A stretch of 16,025 nt of DNA, from the NCBI GenBank assembly GCA_022560025.1, contig JAFISE010000349.1:1-16025 (forward strand). Direction: 5' to 3'. Shown in pieces: positions 9,252 to 16,025 of the stretch (the stretch's first letter is position 1; the number at the start of each line of letters is the position of its first letter). The position numbers and the translations under genes are program-made. Origin of the DNA: Stagonosporopsis chrysanthemi. Its lineage: Eukaryota; Ascomycota; Dothideomycetes; Pleosporales; Didymellaceae. Under the pieces are notes generated by a model. It saw only the letters and a list, made by a program, of their open reading frames with translations, did not search any database and was not told where the DNA came from.

Positions 9252-9387
9252 ATAAGTCTATAGAATACTGCATTAAAATATCTTGTAATAAACACTATTA
9301 TATATAGCTTTATAGCTTTAATTTTATAATAAGCTATAAAGCTTAGAGCAGGTATTTAGTAACTCTAGGTGTTTAGTGCATAGACAC
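9252..9387 (+). mobile_element. 3' terminus of pogo-like copy 1, second segment
   Basis: The first five bases repeat the target site ATAAG. The sequence then continues TCTATAGAA, as does copy 2 in reverse complement below about 9530, so this is the rest of the tail that was split at 2015. The end near 9387 (ATAGACAC) aligns with the terminus of copy 2 (GTATACACA). Both are followed by TA, the usual Tc1/mariner/pogo target dinucleotide. Confidence 0.75.
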
Positions 9388-9489
9388 TATACTTACTATG
9401 TGTATACATATAACGCCTAGATTTATATAATACTTACTTTAAGCCTTAAAGTTTATTATAAAATAAAGCTATAGAGCTATATATAATAG
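9295..9489. repeat. 195-bp imperfect inverted repeat formed by two element tails
   Basis: Left arm CTATTATATATAGCTTTATA at 9295 pairs with the reverse complement of the right arm ending at 9489. The similarity continues inward past CTAGGTGTT / CTAGGCGTT to a short spacer at about 9388-9398. The arms are not a MITE: each is the terminal 3' sequence of a pogo-like copy, because both alignments extend outward well beyond the palindrome, into the transposase frames. Confidence 0.8.
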
Positions 9490-11155
9490 CTATTATTATT
9501 AAATAATTTATTAGTCTGTTCTATAGACTTATATAATAAAGTTTCTCTATATAAACTATTTATATAAAGTAGCTATACAGCTACTGCAAGTAGTATAAGT
9601 ATGTGCAGGTAGAAGAGGTATTACAAGCTTTAAGTAACTACATATACTTATACTATGATATATAGGCTTTTTTTTTACTATAGAAGCTTTTAAAGCTGTC
9701 TTATTACTTTTTTAAGACAATTATATAGCTTTCTAGGTATTATAAGCTTGCTTCTAACGTTTTTTTTTAGTCTTATATTTAGCTACTTTTTCTACCTTCT
9801 TAGCTTTAATACAGTCTTTCTCTTTCTTCTCTTTTACTTACTGCTTATACTTCTTCTAAGCTATTTGCTCCTTGTATAGCTTATTAGCGTGCCTAAGTTT
9901 AGCTATCTCTACTTTTCTAGCTTCTTCTGCCTTAGCTTCTTATTATTTTACTTGCTTATACTAGCGTGCTTTATTAATTCTATAAAGAGAGTAAAACACT
10001 ACTCTACTATAATACTTCTTAGGTTCCTAGAAGTTAAAAGGTTTGCTCTTTTTCTTGTACTTCTTCTAAGTCTTAAGAACTTCTTTTAGGCCTGCTATCT
10101 TATAGTAGAATAGCTAGTTTTAGACTAAGATATAGTAAAAAGAGTAGCTAATCTTCTTTAGCTTCTTACTATTCTTATCTTTAGCTACCTTGCACAGTAT
10201 AGTCTTAATTTTAAGCTAATCTTTGCTAGAATAAGTTAAAGAAGAGCTTCTACTAGTATTAGAAGCTTAAGAAGAAGGCTTAGCAAAGTAGTAAAGAATA
10301 ACGTTAGGTTAAAAGGGCGCTATACTTATTGCTTTAAAAGACTTAAGTATTAACCTCTAAGTAAATATACTTATCTAGGCCTTCTAGAATAAGTAAAAGA
10401 AGTTACTCTTCTTAATTACTAATAGTCTCTAGCTATTATAAAGGTATATTGTAAGCTATTTTAAATACGCAGTTAAGAAAGGCTTAAATAATACTATGTC
10501 TAATAGCTATAGCATGTAAGTTAAGTAAAGAAGAAATATAGCTAAGAGTATCTTATTCTAATTATAGTAATTAATAAAGTCTATTATTGCATAAGATCTA
10601 TAGCTGTTAAGGATTAAAAAATACTACTTTCTTTATACTTTAGTCTTAGTAAAGCAATTAAATACCTATTAAAGCTAGGCAAGGCCTATATTATTATTAG
10701 TCTAGCTAGTAGGTAAAGAAAAAACAAGTATATTGTGTACCTTTAGCTCTATCTCTTCTACCTAGCTTAATTGTAGAGTACTGTTAGTAGACTTATAGAA
10801 GAGACCTAGCAGCAGTACTGTCTTATTACTATACACATAAGCTAGTAGTTTTATCTATACCTAATTACTATCTTAAAGTAATGCTTTAACCTTACCTTTC
10901 TCTTATATCTACCTACTAAATATATATTTAGTTCTAGTACTAATCTTAATAATAAAGCCTTTTTTATCTATATTATATATATAGTAGCTATTAACTTTAT
11001 ATTTAGTAATCTTATATTATAGTAGGTTAAAGTAGAGCTTGTACTTTTAATATAAATTAGCATTGTAATAATTAGTATCTATACCTGTTAAGTATTAAGA
11101 GATAAGATAGATAGAGTAGTTTTTAATAAACTAGGCTAGTAAATAAGTAAAGGTT
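9399..11155 (-). mobile_element. Pogo-like DNA transposon, 5'-truncated (copy 2)
   Basis: The element runs from a TA-flanked 3' terminus at about 9399 through its 3' UTR to a transposase frame that is lost near 11100-11155, where an unrelated repeat array starts. Its 3' UTR supplies the empty-site sequence for the chromovirus insertion (about 9521-9546). No 5' terminal inverted repeat matching the 3' end was found to the right, so the 5' end is missing or beyond recognition. Confidence 0.78.
9712..11100 (-). pseudogene. Pogo-like DDE transposase relic (copy 2)
   Basis: One frame of about 460 codons holds from GIDTNYYNANLY near 11080 to TAA at 9712. It contains YNIDKKGFIIKI-STRTKYIFSR at 10954-10977 and just downstream (family YNMDEKGFLIGV, first catalytic Asp), LILNSYRSY at 10591-10617 (family LILDGHxSH, second Asp now Asn), LLDIVLFKPF near 10480-10510 (family LQPLDVxxFxPL), and APF-PNVIL at 10300-10320 (dash marks a stop), then a Lys/Glu-rich tail at 9740-9985 (EEARKVEIAKLRHANKLYKE). 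Such enzymes cut and paste the element at TA sites. The N-terminal DNA-binding domain is missing. Stops are TAG/TAA only and the frame is not shifted, so decay was by point mutation. Family named from remembered motifs. Confidence 0.85.
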
Positions 11156-11280
11156 AGGTAGAGGTTAGAGTAGCACGTAACAGTACTTAACTTCTACCTA
11201 ACCTCTACTTGTACTAAGTTAATACTAAGTAGGTAGAAGTTAGGTTGTCTCTACTTAGAGTAGAAGTTAAGTTAGAGTTG
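11149..11280. repeat. Array of mixed direct and inverted TTAGGTAGAGGTTAG-like units
   Basis: Four related units occur within 130 bp: AAGGTTAGGTAGAGGTTAG (from 11150), the opposite-orientation AACTTCTACCTAACCTCTAC (from 11189), GTAGGTAGAAGTTAGG (from 11229) and GAGTAGAAGTTAAGTTAGAG (from 11258). Units 2 and 3 contain a perfect 13-bp inverted repeat, 11188-11200 against 11230-11242. The array sits exactly where copy 2 loses its transposase frame, so it may be the end of another element inserted there or a rearrangement junction. Confidence 0.75.
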
Positions 11281-12676
11281 CTAAAATATTTACTAAAAAT
11301 TAGCTTTGCTCACTCTAACTATATATAGAAAGAATTTATAAGATTCTAAATCTATTGTTTTTTAAGAAAATAACTCTATTAGATATTAAAACTATAGAGA
11401 ATTATTATTATAGCAAATTATTATATTAAGTAATTATTAGTTTAAGCAGAGTTTATAATCACTCGCTATAAACAAGCTTAGAGAATTAGAGTTAGAATGT
11501 AAATATATATACTAATTAGCTAAATAATATTTTACTGCTGCTAAAAGCACTAAGCTTATTATAGTATTAAAGAGCTAGCTAAGAATCCTTCTACTAAATA
11601 GTAACTTTCTTTGTATATATAGTATTTAGATTAAGATCTAATAATATTAGCACTTATATTAAATTATATTTGTAAATGTAGATACTTTTAAAACATTCTA
11701 CTAAGAAAGCTTTACTTACTTTTTAAATAGCCTTAGTTGCAGAGTGTTAGAAATAAGTATTACTTATTACCTAGATATACTATATAATTTTGCAAACAAA
11801 GTGTGTAAATAGTAGCTTGCAAAAGAGAAGTTTGCTACCTTTTTAGTAGTAATAGATTTTATAGAAGGTAACAGCTATAGAGAATTAGAATAGTTCTATA
11901 ATAATAGCTTGTAACAACCTACTACTAGGCTTGTAGTACTAGAGCTTATAAGTAAGTTTAGCAGATAGAAGTATTTTGTAAGCAGCTTTTATAGTAAAAA
12001 GCTTAGCTTTTAGCTTTTAAGTAACAGCTTATATACTAGCCTTGTTCTTAATATTCTTAAACTTTAGCATTATAGTAGTAGTTATACAGAGTAATAAATA
12101 GGTTGTAAGTAGTAAGTAAAAAGTAAATACAAGTAGATAAACAAATATTTTTAAATATCCTATAGTTATAGTAAGTTTATTAGGCTCTATAGCTCTGTAG
12201 CTTAGTGTATAGCTATACCTATAATAACTAACTATAATAATTATTTCTATATACATAACTAACTAATCGCTTTAAATTAAGCTTAATTTAAGATAAATCT
12301 GACTTTAATTAGGTAAGTTCTTTAAATATACAGCTAGAGTTAATGTTTATTAGATAGTAAGGCAGGTAGAGCGCAGCCTAGCTTAGAAAATCTACAAGTA
12401 GAGATAGCTTTACAGCTAACTATTAAAATTATACTTTAAGCAAAGCTTGTAAGTACTTATTTAATTAGTTCTTAAAGATAAATATAGTAATAAAAAGCTA
12501 AAAAGAGTTTGTAGTAAGAAGTACAGATACTATCTGTCTGTCTTAAAAGTAAAAGTAATAATAAGTAGTATAAAGTAGACTGTCTAGCTTAAAGGTTAGA
12601 GTTAAGATCTAATAACTTAGATTATTACTTAGGTTAAACACAAACTATAAAAGTTTGTATTCCTACTGTACTATAT
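11281..12676. other. Unassigned RIP-mutated AT-rich DNA
   Basis: About 1.4 kb with no recognised family. A + frame at about 11670-11900 has long stretches between stops and a coding-like composition (NFANKVCK, then LAKEKFATFLVVIDFIEGNS, then YRELE), but I do not recognise it. The 75-codon - strand open frame at 12029-12256 is Ile/Leu/Thr/Tyr-rich low-complexity translation of AT-rich DNA and is not supported as a gene. No RNA genes, promoters or terminators are visible. Confidence 0.5.
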
Positions 12677-12740
12677 ACTATAACTATAAGATACTTGCTA
12701 ACAAGCAACTAGAGTTAATCTAATAAGATATAGTTATAGT
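12677..12740. repeat. 12-bp perfect inverted repeat with 40-bp spacer
   Basis: ACTATAACTATA at 12677-12688 pairs with TATAGTTATAGT at 12729-12740. The first unit of the palindrome cluster lies inside the spacer and the second directly abuts the right arm. Confidence 0.75.
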
Positions 12741-12811
12741 TGCTTGTTAACAAGCAGAATTATATTATACCTGTTAACAAGTAATAGTCTATATATGCTT
12801 ATTAACAAGCA
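12694..12811. repeat. Cluster of four TGCTTGTTAACAAGCA palindromes
   Basis: A perfect 16-bp palindrome, TGCTTGTTAACAAGCA, is at 12741-12756. Variants CTTGCTAACAAGCA (12694-12707), CCTGTTAACAAGTAA (12769-12783) and TGCTTATTAACAAGCA (12796-12811) flank it. Centres are about 48, 27 and 27 bp apart. Outside these cores the flanks differ, so the cores themselves are the repeated unit. This could be subterminal transposase-binding repeats of an unidentified DNA transposon, or a protein-binding cluster; the sequence alone does not decide. Confidence 0.75.
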
Positions 12812-12924
12812 GTTATATAACCTATAATTACTTTGTTCTGTGCTTTAATCTTTAGCTTCTATTAGAATTCTATTTAGTTACTTATTACACTGTGTTGCAT
12901 CCTTTGCAAGATTGTAATAAGACA
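12812..12924. other. Unassigned sequence before chromovirus copy B
   Basis: This short mutated stretch ends at the 5' breakpoint of copy B. It includes TTACACTGTGTTGCATCC (12886-12903), which has some resemblance to LTR-end sequence but does not align in either proper orientation. No feature is called. Confidence 0.4.
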
Positions 12925-12928
12925 TAAC

Positions 12929-13080
12929 TCTAACTCTACCTAGTACTTAGTAGAAAACTTTAAGAATACTCTTTACAAGCTAAGAGCGTTTTATAATAAG
13001 TATTTGCAATTACTAGGTCTTTTAAAGTAGTTACTAAATTAGATTAAATCTTAAAAAGAAAACAGCTAGTAATAGTTTAA
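12929..13080 (+). pseudogene. C-terminal end of chromodomain (copy B)
   Basis: The frame reads SNST-YLVENFKNTLYKLRAF, then YNKYLQLLGLLK (dash marks a stop), the end of the chromodomain and the FHxxYPxxPGPPKR-like tail of pol, matching copy A at about 3620-3780. Upstream integrase and RT sequence is absent, so the truncation falls inside the chromodomain. Confidence 0.8.
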
Positions 13081-13189
13081 GTAAGTACGTTATAAACTTA
13101 AAAGACAAAAAAGACCTAGACTATACTATACTCTTACTAACCTAGCTAAGTAAGAAAGGAAAATGTCTACTCTACTATATATATAGCAA

Positions 13190-13795
13190 TTAAGCTAGAG
13201 CCTTACTAATATTGCTTATTTTTTTCTTAGTATCTACTAAGAGAGTATCTAAATTAGCTAATACCTTTTTAGGTACTAACTTCTTTAGGCTCTTGCTTCT
13301 AGTGCTCTACTATAGAGCCTTAACTACTAGAGCTTACAAAGATACTACTACCTGCCTTAGCTCTGCTACTTTATCACGCAGAGATGTTACCTGCACAGTA
13401 AGTACTTTTATTACCTCTACTAAGGCCTAATTAGTAATAGGCTAGGTATAGTACTAATAGAGTAATATATTAGCAGCTAACACTTCTTTAAGCTGCGTAG
13501 TTACTACTTATACTATACTTACTAAGGCATAGGCTAACTAACAGAGGTTACTCTAAGCAGTCTTACAAACAGCCTATATAGCTATTACTTCTAGCTCTCT
13601 TAACTTCTTACTTTTCTCTACTGTAGCTTCTTTCTATATAATAAAGTTACTTTAAAAAGCATTGTACTTAGGTCTAATATAAATTAGCACCTATTTAAAA
13701 GTTAGCCTAAGAACTAATAAAAAGAAAGTAATAGTAATTAAACTAAATAATACTTTTTATTCTAAAGTATACAATAAGTATACTTTAATAACAAT
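13190..13795 (-). pseudogene. Relic reading frame antisense to the chromovirus (copy B)
   Basis: This is the same 202-codon frame as at 2904-3509, with no length difference. It reads IVIKVYLLYTL near its start, then VLFSLITITFFLLVLRLTFK, then a coiled-coil-like part (TTQLKEVLAANILLY; VQVTSLRDKVAELRQVVVSL; SLKKLVPKKVLANLDTLLVD). It retains some residues that copy A has lost (for example AELRQ for copy A's AKLR-stop) and the reverse, so the two together outline a consistent former protein. The 72-codon open frame at 13212-13430 on the + strand is simply the opposite strand of this region. Confidence 0.5.
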
Positions 13796-14395
13796 ACCTT
13801 GTTAAAAGTATATACTACTATATTCTTCTATACAAAGGCCTAAATTAAACAAAGGTAGATAACTTAATAAGCTACTGCAAGAGTACTAGAAGAGATAAGT
13901 ATTAGTATAGTAACTAAAAAACAAGCCTAGTAATAGTTAGTAGTAATTAAATAGAGTGTTTTGTTTAAAGTACTTATAGTAAGAATTAGTGTCTGTTAGA
14001 GAATAGAAACAGGCAGAGTACACGTTGTTTACTTAAGAAGCACACTGTAAGCAATTTAACTTAATTAAGAAGTAGATTAAATATATTTCTACAGTTACTA
14101 TAACTTTAGTAGAAGCAACTCTGTTGTAGTATAGGCTCTTATAACAGCTATAAGCCTAGTAATAATCTAATTTACCTAGTTATTGTTACTAGAGAGCTTG
14201 CCTAAGACAGATAAGTATAGAGTAGCTAACATAGGTTGTATAGCAAAACCTGAATAGAGGTTAATAATAGTAAAAAAAGACTAAAGTCTTAGAATAGATA
14301 AGAGTTAGATATATTTTATACCTTCTTAAAGTTTATACCTTTATAGCATAAGAATTTTCTTTATAATTTTACAGAATTAAGGACAATCTGCTAAT

Positions 14396-14409
14396 AAAGA
14401 AGAGAGTAA
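14396..14409 (+). promoter_or_regulatory. Polypurine tract of copy B
   Basis: AAAGAAGAGAGTAA lies immediately before the LTR, the plus-strand primer position. It matches the tract of copy A at 2294-2308 in reverse complement and confirms that copy B reads on the + strand. Confidence 0.65.
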
Positions 14410-14687
14410 TATAAGAACAAGCCTAGTACTTTAAGCCTACTTTATATTACCTAACAACTACTTAATATAGATCTATCTTCTAACTACTTCTTAGTACAGT
14501 CTTCTCTAAGCTTCTAGGTATAAGAAGAGAAGCCTCTACAGAGTTTAGATAGATAGTTTTAAAGTATCTTTTTATACAAGACCTATAAGAATAGAGATCT
14601 AGTTCTATAGTTTATCTTAGTGCTTCTATACACTTTGTAGCAGATACATATACAATTTAGACCCTTCTAGCATCCTGTATAGTTATA
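14410..14687 (+). repeat. 3' LTR of chromovirus copy B
   Basis: The 278 bp align gap-free to the LTRs of copy A in reverse complement. It begins TATAAGAACAAGCC (ancestrally TGTAAG) and ends AGTTATA (ancestrally TTACA). The next five bases are AGCTA (14688-14692). Their partner on the left cannot be checked because the 5' end is gone. Confidence 0.92.
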
Positions 14688-15930
14688 AGCTAGCTTATAA
14701 AACTATTTACTCTCTAATAATTACTTTAGAATAGTATTAGAAACTAAGCTATTATCTCTAGTCTTAGTACTATTATAGCAGTCTAGATAGTCTAGAATTT
14801 TTTAATAGTAAGTATACTTATAATAAACTTTCTACAACTTATTCTAGATCTTATTAGTATATAGCTTTAATAATAAACTATTATAATAGTACTTTTTAAG
14901 CAGTTAGCTTTTTATTACAGAGCTGCTAAAGGCCTACTTAAATATACTAACTTAGGGCTTAAACGCACGTGTATTTTAGCTCTTTTTTAGTCTTAATACT
15001 TTTATATAGAGGTTAGAATTATTGCGTAATTAAAAAAAAAAACCTTAATCTCTACTTATTCTTGCATAATATTTTAACAACTTTGTATAATATTTATCTA
15101 CTGCAGCCTAGACAACGTCTAGCTACTTGTTGCTATTAACACTATTAGTATCTTCTACAAGCTTACTAGTTATATCTTCTAAGAAATAAAAAGCGTCTAT
15201 ATCTAAGCTAGAAATATAGAATATAAGGCTTTTAGTTCTAACTTAGATATCTTATTACTACTTTAAAGTTCTTTAGCATTTATATAATTAGTTAGAGATA
15301 GTGCTACTTAAATACTCTAAGGCAGAGTTTCTTAAGGTGTTTAAAATCTGCCTTAGCAGTATCTTAATTAGCTTTAAAACCTTTGCCTTTTAGCAAAATT
15401 TCTTACCTAAGCTATTTATTAATATACAGCTAAAGCTTAACTACAGTTTTAGATATATTATATATAAAATTCTACGTTATTTTTATATTTTAAATAACTA
15501 TTAGGTATTTGCTTGCTAGTAGGTTCTACTAGGTTGCTAAACAACTCTTAAGTTGTTAAGATAATATATTAATTGCAATAGTAATTGCTTATAACTATGT
15601 CTTTATAAGTATATAATAAATATTTATTATAAAACAAAGTTTACTTTATATAAACAACTAGGTACTAATATATTTGTTTAAATATTTAAAATATAGTATA
15701 ATACTAGTGTTCTTCTCTATTCTATTTCTAGAAAAGCTAATACCTTTAGATAGAAATAATATTATAAACAATAAGATTAATTGTATACGCAAGGTAAAAG
15801 ATAGTATTTTCTTTAGAGCTCTATATATAACTTTTTTTATCTAAAAAAGCTTTTACTAACTAGAATAAAGTACTATTAATACTTATATTATTATATATAA
15901 CCTTTTTATAGTACTTGTACTTTAGAAAAC
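14688..15930. other. Unassigned RIP-mutated AT-rich DNA
   Basis: About 1.24 kb without a recognised family. On the - strand, from about 15480 down to 14720, several frames show coding-like stretches: LIKILLRQILNTLRNSALEY with YLSSTISN following (about 15300-15375), ISSLDIDAFYFLEDITSKLV (about 15150-15215) and AAVDKYYTKLLKYYARISRD (about 15045-15105). The order and spacing faintly recall the C-terminal half of a hAT transposase, but I could not confirm a motif. AT-only palindromes, for example ATAATAAATATTTATTAT at 15613-15630, are expected in such sequence. No RNA gene is seen. Confidence 0.5.
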
Positions 15931-16025
15931 TGTTATCGAGCTTGTGGGACTCTACTCCAGTGATCGAATTGATTGATCAGTACCTTTACTATAGATCAGA
16001 CGAGATGTCATTATATACAAAGGAA
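15931..16025. other. Sequence beyond the RIP-mutated block
   Basis: From about 15931 the composition changes. CpG (TCGAG, TCGAA, ACGAG), CpA/TpG (CCAGTG, TTGATTGATCAG, GATGTCA) and runs such as GTGGGACTC appear, none of which is typical of the preceding 15.8 kb. No coding frame can be judged in 95 bp. It is either the start of normal unique DNA or of a young element. Confidence 0.6.

Larger units (their letters stand above)
12925..14687 (+). mobile_element. 5'-truncated second copy of the chromovirus (copy B)
   Basis: The sequence is the reverse complement of about 2016-3775 of copy A. It starts within the chromodomain at about 12925, where similarity stops abruptly (copy A continues into the rest of pol), and runs through the opposite-strand frame, the 3' UTR and polypurine tract to a 278-bp LTR. 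No left LTR, gag, RT or integrase is present. Differences from copy A are mostly transitions with few length changes. Being inverted relative to copy A, the two form a 1.76-kb inverted repeat separated by about 9.1 kb. Confidence 0.92.

Noticed and set aside
9295..9489. Stand-alone MITE with long terminal inverted repeats
   Set aside because: Both arms continue outward into full pogo-like tails (9252-9294 on the left, 9490-9711 on the right), so the palindrome is a junction of two element ends.
9889..10089. 66-codon open frame on the + strand
   Set aside because: It lies opposite the Lys/Glu-rich tail of the pogo-like transposase on the - strand. The Leu/Phe/Ser-rich translation is what the complement of AAG/GAA codons gives.
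12029..12256. 75-codon open frame on the - strand
   Set aside because: It is Ile/Leu/Thr/Tyr-rich low-complexity translation of AT-rich DNA, with no recognisable domain, no conserved copy in the window and no supporting upstream signal.
12694..12811. CRISPR array
   Set aside because: Units are only 14 to 16 bp, palindromic and unevenly spaced, and the surroundings are a fungal-type RIP-mutated repeat block with no cas genes.
13212..13430. 72-codon open frame on the + strand
   Set aside because: It is the strand opposite the coiled-coil-like relic frame of copy B. The same strand in copy A is interrupted, and the sense composition is less protein-like than the antisense one.
15613..15630. 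18-bp perfect palindrome ATAATAAATATTTATTAT
   Set aside because: It is made only of A and T in very AT-rich DNA, where such palindromes are common by chance. No second copy was noticed.

Overview
This window is a gene-free, AT-rich block of degenerate transposable elements, almost certainly from a filamentous ascomycete (Pezizomycotina). A Dothideomycete-type genome with AT-isochores would fit, but that is inference. Almost the whole window shows the footprint of repeat-induced point mutation (RIP): TpA is hugely over-represented, CpA/TpG and CpG are depleted, relic frames are full of TAG/TAA stops, and repeat copies differ mainly by C-to-T or G-to-A changes with very few indels. I find no intact protein-coding gene, tRNA, rRNA or CRISPR array. 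The few open frames of 66 to 75 codons are chance gaps or lie opposite relic coding sequence.

Layout: (1) 1-99 is the end of a 278-bp LTR that is much less mutated than the rest. (2) About 100-840 is the 3' end of a Tad1-like LINE (RNase H and C-terminal Cys/His region, + strand), followed by T-rich tracts. (3) 1226-2015 is the C-terminal part and 3' UTR of a pogo-like (Tc1/mariner superfamily, DDE) DNA transposon, + strand. (4) 2016-9251 is a complete but dead Ty3/Gypsy chromovirus on the - strand (7,236 bp, two 278-bp LTRs, 5-bp target duplication ATAAG), inserted into the tail of that transposon. It carries gag with a zinc knuckle, RT, RNase H, integrase and chromodomain, plus a relic reading frame on the opposite strand between pol and the 3' LTR. 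(5) 9252-9387 is the rest of the interrupted tail. (6) About 9399-11155 is a second pogo-like copy on the - strand, tail-to-tail with the first, with a recognisable DDE transposase frame of about 460 codons. (7) 11149-12924 holds an inverted-repeat array, unassigned AT-rich DNA and a cluster of four palindromes. (8) 12925-14687 is a 5'-truncated second copy of the chromovirus, + strand, again with the opposite-strand frame. (9) 14688 to about 15930 is unassigned mutated DNA. (10) About 15931-16025 looks unmutated.

The relative history can be read from the nesting: the pogo-like copy was in place, the chromovirus jumped into it, the block was mutated by RIP, and a younger copy of the same LTR family, with CpG sites still intact, abuts the block on the left. 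The least explained items are the opposite-strand frame shared by both chromovirus copies, the palindrome cluster at 12694-12811, and two unassigned stretches with coding-like composition.
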